Made by a program: the position numbers and the translations under genes | Shown: positions 60,125 to 64,000 of the stretch, piece after piece | Position numbering within the stretch: position 1 is the stretch's first letter | Layout of the letters: each line of letters begins with the position of its first letter | Assembly (NCBI GenBank): GCA_003315335.1 | Contig: QNRL01000006.1 | Span: 186,001 to 250,000, forward strand | Length of the DNA stretch: 64,000 nucleotides | Direction: 5' to 3' | From: Pseudocitrobacter faecalis | GTDB lineage: Bacteria > Pseudomonadota > Gammaproteobacteria > Enterobacterales > Enterobacteriaceae | The notes under the pieces: model-generated | What the model saw: only the letters and a program-made list of their open reading frames with translations | Database searches by the model: none | What the model was told of the DNA's origin: nothing

Positions 60125-60161
60125 AAAAAAAGACGGGCCAGTTTCCTGACCCGTCTTTTTT
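60125..60161. terminator. Bidirectional terminator between uspB and pitA
   Basis: GACGGG/CCCGTC stem flanked by A7 on one side and T6 on the other, so it serves uspB rightwards and pitA leftwards. Confidence 0.9.
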
Positions 60162-60174
60162 GTCTGTCTGATGA

Positions 60175-61671
60175 TTAGATAATCATCAGCGACAGCCAGT
60201 ACAACCCGCCCGACAGCAGAATCGACGCCGGCAGTGTGAAGACCCAGGCCATCAGAATGTTGGTCACGGTTTTCCGTTGCAGACCGCCGCCATCCACAAT
60301 CATCGTCCCCGCCACAGAGGAGGAGAGCACGTGGGTGGTGGAAACCGGCATCCCGGTATAACTCGCCAGGCCGATGGATACTGCAGAGGTCATCTGCGCC
60401 GCCATACCCTGTGCGTAGGTCATGCCTTTCTTACCGATTTTCTCACCGATGGTGGTCGCCACGCGACGCCAGCCAATCATCGTACCGCAACCCAGCGCCA
60501 GCGCGACGGCCATGATGATCCAGACCGGTGCGTACTCAATGGTGTTGAGCATGTCGCCTTTCAGTTTCTTCAGCAGACGCTGATCGTCAGCGCTCACTTC
60601 CGGCAGCTTAGCGACTTTATCGGTGGTATCAGAGATACACAGCATGATGCGACGCAGTTGGCTACGCTGCTCAACGCTCAGTTTGTCGTAGGTCTCGATA
60701 TCCGCCAGCATGTTCTTCACGCGGGTTAACGCGTAGAGAGAGTTGGCCGGATGACAGTGCAGCTCGCCAGACGGCGTGATAGCGGTGTCAGGCTCAGGAA
60801 TAATCTGGTCAACGCCGGTGACTTTTTTCAGTAGCGCAGGATGCTGCTGATAGAAGACTTCAACGTTATTGATAGCATCACGGGTACGGGTGATTTCGTA
60901 GCCCGACGCGTTCATGTTGACCACGAAACCTGCCGGAGCCACGCCAATCAGTACCAGCATGATAAGACCAATGCCTTTCTGACCGTCGTTCGCGCCATGA
61001 GAGAACGCGACGCCGATAGCCGAGATGATCAGGGCGATACGCGTCCAGAATGGCGGCTTTTTCTTACCGTCTTTCTTTTCACGCTCTGCCGGCGTCAGGT
61101 GGATACGCGCACGTTTTTTCGTACCGCTCCAGTAGCGACGCAGCAGGAACACCAGACCACCTGCGAAGACCAGGCCGACAATCGGTGACACGATGAGGGA
61201 GCCGAAAATATTCAGTACTTTCGGAATGTTAAGCGCATCCACCACCGATGTGCCGGTCATCAGCGCATTGGTTAAACCAATACCGATAATCGCGCCAATC
61301 AGCGTGTGGGAACTGGACGCTGGCAGACCAAAATACCAGGTGCCGAGGTTCCAGATAATCGCAGCCAACAACATGGAGAAGACCATGGCGAGGCCGTGCG
61401 CCGAACTGACATTAAGCAGGAGATCTGTCGGTAACATATGCACGATGGCATAAGCTACACTCAGGCCGCCCAGCAGAACGCCGAGGAAGTTAAAGATAGC
61501 CGCCATGGCAACCGCAAGCTGCGATCGCATAGCGCGAGTATAAATCACGGTTGCCACTGCATTTGCTGTGTCATGGAAGCCGTTAATCGCTTCGTAGAAC
61601 AGAACAAAAATCAGAGCAAGTACCAACAAAAGCCCGGTATGTAAATCCAGACCTGCGAACAAATGTAACAT
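60175..61671 (-). CDS. pitA: Low-affinity inorganic phosphate transporter PitA
   Basis: A 498-residue Pit-family transporter (E. coli 499) that moves neutral metal-phosphate with H+. About ten membrane helices in two Pit repeats; signatures [17 protein letters not shown] and [11 protein letters not shown] (repeat 2). A large central cytoplasmic loop (about 210-380) with poor conservation lies between, including [15 protein letters not shown]. Convergent with uspB. Confidence 0.97.
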   Translation of the reverse strand: MLHLFAGLDLHTGLLLVLALIFVLFYEAINGFHDTANAVATVIYTRAMRSQLAVAMAAIFNFLGVLLGGLSVAYAIVHMLPTDLLLNVSSAHGLAMVFSMLLAAIIWNLGTWYFGLPASSSHTLIGAIIGIGLTNALMTGTSVVDALNIPKVLNIFGSLIVSPIVGLVFAGGLVFLLRRYWSGTKKRARIHLTPAEREKKDGKKKPPFWTRIALIISAIGVAFSHGANDGQKGIGLIMLVLIGVAPAGFVVNMNASGYEITRTRDAINNVEVFYQQHPALLKKVTGVDQIIPEPDTAITPSGELHCHPANSLYALTRVKNMLADIETYDKLSVEQRSQLRRIMLCISDTTDKVAKLPEVSADDQRLLKKLKGDMLNTIEYAPVWIIMAVALALGCGTMIGWRRVATTIGEKIGKKGMTYAQGMAAQMTSAVSIGLASYTGMPVSTTHVLSSSVAGTMIVDGGGLQRKTVTNILMAWVFTLPASILLSGGLYWLSLMII

Positions 61672-61901
61672 AGTACGTTACGCCATTTTGAGGACATGAA
61701 CGCGCGGCATTATCATGGACTTTGGCAGCGCGGGCAAAGTGAAATATAGACTTTTTTTGATATTTCCCCATCTTTGTATAAGCAGTGAAAATGATTTTTT
61801 AAGAATTTTCAAACGGATATGCAGGATTGTCTTATATTTCACTGGTACGACATGCGTGAAAAATTTACAATTCCCGACAATCTCTAAGTTGAGGATAGTG
61901 C

Positions 61902-63107
61902 GTGGAAAGGTTTGATGCCATTGTAATTGGGGCCGGTGCCGCAGGAATGTTTTGTGCCGCGCAGGCCGGGCAGGCGGGCCTGCGCGTGCTGTTGTTGGAT
62001 AACGGTAAGAAGCCGGGGCGTAAGATTTTGATGTCCGGCGGTGGCCGCTGCAACTTTACTAATCTTTATGTCGAACCCGCGGCATATCTCAGCCAAAACC
62101 CGCATTTTTGCAAATCCGCACTGGCGCGCTACACCCAATGGGATTTCATCGACCTGGTTGGAAAACACGGCATCGCCTGGCATGAGAAGACGCTGGGGCA
62201 ACTTTTCTGTGATGATTCCGCCGAGCAAATTGTGAAGCTACTGGTGGATGAATGTGCAAAAGGCAACGTTACGATGCGCCTGCGCAGCGAAGTATTGAGC
62301 GTTGAGCGTGATGAAGCAGGCTTTAGCCTGCAACTCAATGGCGAAACCGTCACCACGAAAAAACTGGTGATTGCCAGCGGCGGATTGTCGATGCCGGGCC
62401 TTGGCGCATCGCCATTTGGTTACAAAATTGCCGAACAATTTGGCCTGAAGGTTCTGCCAACCCGCGCGGGGCTGGTGCCATTCACGCTGCATAAACCAAT
62501 GCTGGATGTTTCCCAAACCATCTCCGGTGTTTCCGTTCCCTCAGTGATTAGCGCGCAAGACGGCACCGTTTTTCGTGAAAGCCTGCTGTTTACCCATCGT
62601 GGCCTCTCCGGCCCGGCGGTATTGCAGATTTCCAGCTACTGGCAGCCAGGGGAGTTCGTCACCATCAACCTGCTGCCGGATATCGACCTGGCCGAATTCC
62701 TTGATACGCAGCGCGCGGAACACCCGAATCAGAGCCTGAAAAACACGCTGGCGATGCATCTGCCGAAACGCCTTGTGGAGTGTTTGCAGCAACTGGGGCA
62801 GATTCCGGATGTCACGCTGAAACAGCTTAATGTGCGCGATCAGCAAACGTTGGTGGAGACGTTGACCGAATGGCGTGTGCAACCGAACGGTACGGAAGGG
62901 TATCGCACGGCGGAAGTCACGCTGGGCGGCGTGGATACCAACGAACTCTCTTCCCGAACCATGGAAGCGCGCAAGGTGCCGGGGCTGTATTTCATTGGTG
63001 AAGTGATGGATGTCACCGGCTGGCTGGGCGGTTATAACTTCCAGTGGGCCTGGTCGAGCGCCTGGGCGTGCGCGCAGGCGCTGGGGGAGAGTGCTACAGG
63101 CAAATAG
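61902..63107 (+). CDS. yhiN: HI0933-type flavoprotein YhiN
   Basis: A 401-residue FAD-binding protein of the HI0933/YhiN family (E. coli 400). N-terminal FAD motif AIVIGAGAAGMFCAAQAG, then MSGGGRCNFTN, and the C-terminal GLYFIGEVMDVTGWLGGYNFQWAWSSG-like motif. Some family members are rRNA-linked flavoproteins; the reaction is unknown. GTG start at 61902 with GAGGA about 6 nt before. The 230-bp gap upstream to pitA has no gene. Confidence 0.93.
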   Translation: MERFDAIVIGAGAAGMFCAAQAGQAGLRVLLLDNGKKPGRKILMSGGGRCNFTNLYVEPAAYLSQNPHFCKSALARYTQWDFIDLVGKHGIAWHEKTLGQLFCDDSAEQIVKLLVDECAKGNVTMRLRSEVLSVERDEAGFSLQLNGETVTTKKLVIASGGLSMPGLGASPFGYKIAEQFGLKVLPTRAGLVPFTLHKPMLDVSQTISGVSVPSVISAQDGTVFRESLLFTHRGLSGPAVLQISSYWQPGEFVTINLLPDIDLAEFLDTQRAEHPNQSLKNTLAMHLPKRLVECLQQLGQIPDVTLKQLNVRDQQTLVETLTEWRVQPNGTEGYRTAEVTLGGVDTNELSSRTMEARKVPGLYFIGEVMDVTGWLGGYNFQWAWSSAWACAQALGESATGK

Positions 63108-63138
63108 GTGCTCTTATCACCTGTTCGTGCTCGCAAAG

Positions 63139-63157
63139 CCGGCAGCCAGGCTGCCGG
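63139..63157. terminator. Hairpin between yhiN and mgtE
   Basis: CCGGCAGCC-A-GGCTGCCGG is a perfect 9-bp stem in the 57-bp space between the convergent ends. No T-run follows, so it is only a candidate. Confidence 0.5.
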
Positions 63158-63164
63158 ATAATGA

Positions 63165-64000
63165 TTAATTCAACCCAAGAAAATACTGGGCGATTTTAAA
63201 GTAGATAATAAGACCTGTGCCATCAATCAGCGTTGCAATAAAGGGCGCAGATACAACGGCGGGATCGATGCCAATCCGCTTAAGCACCATTGGAATGACT
63301 GAGGACACAATTGCGCTCCAAAGCGTTATGCAAACTAACGTTAGGCTAACGATCATGGTAATTTCGATGCCAATCCCCATCATCCAGGCTCGGAAACAGC
63401 CCGCAAGACCCAATGTCAGCGCAATCATGAATGAGGTGGTCACCTCTTTACGAATGACTTGCCCCATGTCACGTAAACGCACCTCACCAAGGGCCATCGC
63501 GCGTACAAGCGTTGAGGTAATTTGGGTACCACTGTTTCCTCCTGTACCTATCAACAAAGGTATGAAAAACGCCAGTGCGATAGCAGACTCCAGCGACTCC
63601 TCAAAATGTTGAAGCACACTGCTGGTATAGGCTTCAGCGACAAATAGTAATAGCAGCCAGACCGAACGTTTTTTCCATAACGCCCATGGCGTCATATCAA
63701 GATAGGGTTTTTCTAAAGGAAGCGTGGCCCCCTGTAATTGAGCATCCTCGGTAACGTCGTCTTCCTGCAAATGCACAATCTCTTTCATCGTCAGGCAGCC
63801 AACAAGCTCGCCTTTATCGACGACGGGAATAACATCCAGCTCGCGCTGTGCCAGCATAGCCACAACGTCAGCGCGTTCTGCATCAGGCTTCACGCGGAGT
63901 AAGCAGTTGTCCATTAGATGATTAATCGGAAGCTTTAAATCTTTTTCCTGAAGGAGCTTTTTAATTGAGAGTACGCCGCGTAGCGTTTTATCGGCGACAA
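63165..64000 (-). CDS. mgtE: MgtE-family magnesium transporter, C-terminal part (cut by window edge)
   Basis: The frame continues past the right end, so the start is missing. The first visible codons give a CBS domain (TLRGVLSIKKLLQEKDLKL), then a second CBS domain (RADVVAMLAQRELDVIPVVD). After the plug-type helix WALWKKRSVWLLLL come about five membrane helices with GTGGNSGTQITSTLVRA, where MgtE binds magnesium in its pore. E. coli has no mgtE; it is common in other enterobacteria. No partner gene is visible. Confidence 0.9.
   Translation of the reverse strand, partial: VADKTLRGVLSIKKLLQEKDLKLPINHLMDNCLLRVKPDAERADVVAMLAQRELDVIPVVDKGELVGCLTMKEIVHLQEDDVTEDAQLQGATLPLEKPYLDMTPWALWKKRSVWLLLLFVAEAYTSSVLQHFEESLESAIALAFFIPLLIGTGGNSGTQITSTLVRAMALGEVRLRDMGQVIRKEVTTSFMIALTLGLAGCFRAWMMGIGIEITMIVSLTLVCITLWSAIVSSVIPMVLKRIGIDPAVVSAPFIATLIDGTGLIIYFKIAQYFLGLN

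Overview
The window is a chromosomal segment from a member of the Enterobacteriaceae. The gene order matches the Escherichia coli/Salmonella block from yiaD-bisC-tag through dpp, bcs, dctA, kdgK, treF, gor, prlC and uspAB to pitA-yhiN. Most proteins align with E. coli homologues at close to identical length. It is not E. coli itself. It carries a PtxS-like 2-ketogluconate regulator, a LysR/SDR pair, a lysozyme-like gene, a HEPN-like membrane protein, a YjiK-like protein, an Rrf2/NDH-2 pair and an MgtE transporter at places where E. coli has other genes or none. Its high GC content and its many REP elements suggest an Enterobacter, Citrobacter, Lelliottia or Leclercia type organism; I cannot fix the genus from sequence alone. 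I see no prophage, IS element or CRISPR array.

Layout. Positions 1-5.5 kb hold the end of a sugar operon with its LacI-type regulator, then yiaD, bisC, yiaC and tag. Positions 5.6-9.8 kb hold yhjY, the pyruvate transporter yhjX and eptB. At 9.9-16.5 kb are tRNA-Pro(CGG), a 59-bp tandem REP array and the complete dppABCDF dipeptide operon. A type I toxin-antitoxin pair, ldrD/rdlD, lies at 16.7-16.9 kb. The cellulose module fills 17-31 kb: bcsGFE leftward and bcsRQABZC rightward, all intact, including bcsQ. It is followed by pdeK. From 33.5 to 43.4 kb are dctA, yhjJ, kdgK, pdeH, yhjG, yhjE and yhjD.

The accessory stretch is 43.4-51.4 kb: a LysR regulator divergent from a short-chain dehydrogenase, yhjB, a lysozyme-fold protein lacking two catalytic residues, a membrane-anchored HEPN-like protein, treF, and an SdiA-regulated-domain protein. 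From 51.4 kb on come gor, rlmJ, prlC-rsmJ, an NDH-2-like oxidoreductase divergent from an Rrf2 regulator, uspA, uspB, pitA, yhiN and a truncated mgtE.

Two themes connect the genes. The first is cyclic-di-GMP control of cellulose: bcsA and bcsE bind the nucleotide, bcsG decorates cellulose, and pdeK and pdeH degrade c-di-GMP. The pdeH gene sits behind a near-perfect FliA promoter, which ties it to the flagellar programme. The second is uptake and early catabolism of small carbon sources: dipeptides, pyruvate, C4-dicarboxylates, KDG, trehalose and 2-ketogluconate. Several regulatory sites can be read directly: a PtxS-like operator, three YpdB-type repeats, a GcvB-type CA-rich site at dppA, a KdgR-like box, a sigma-28 promoter, a sigma-32-like promoter at prlC and candidate Rrf2 operators.
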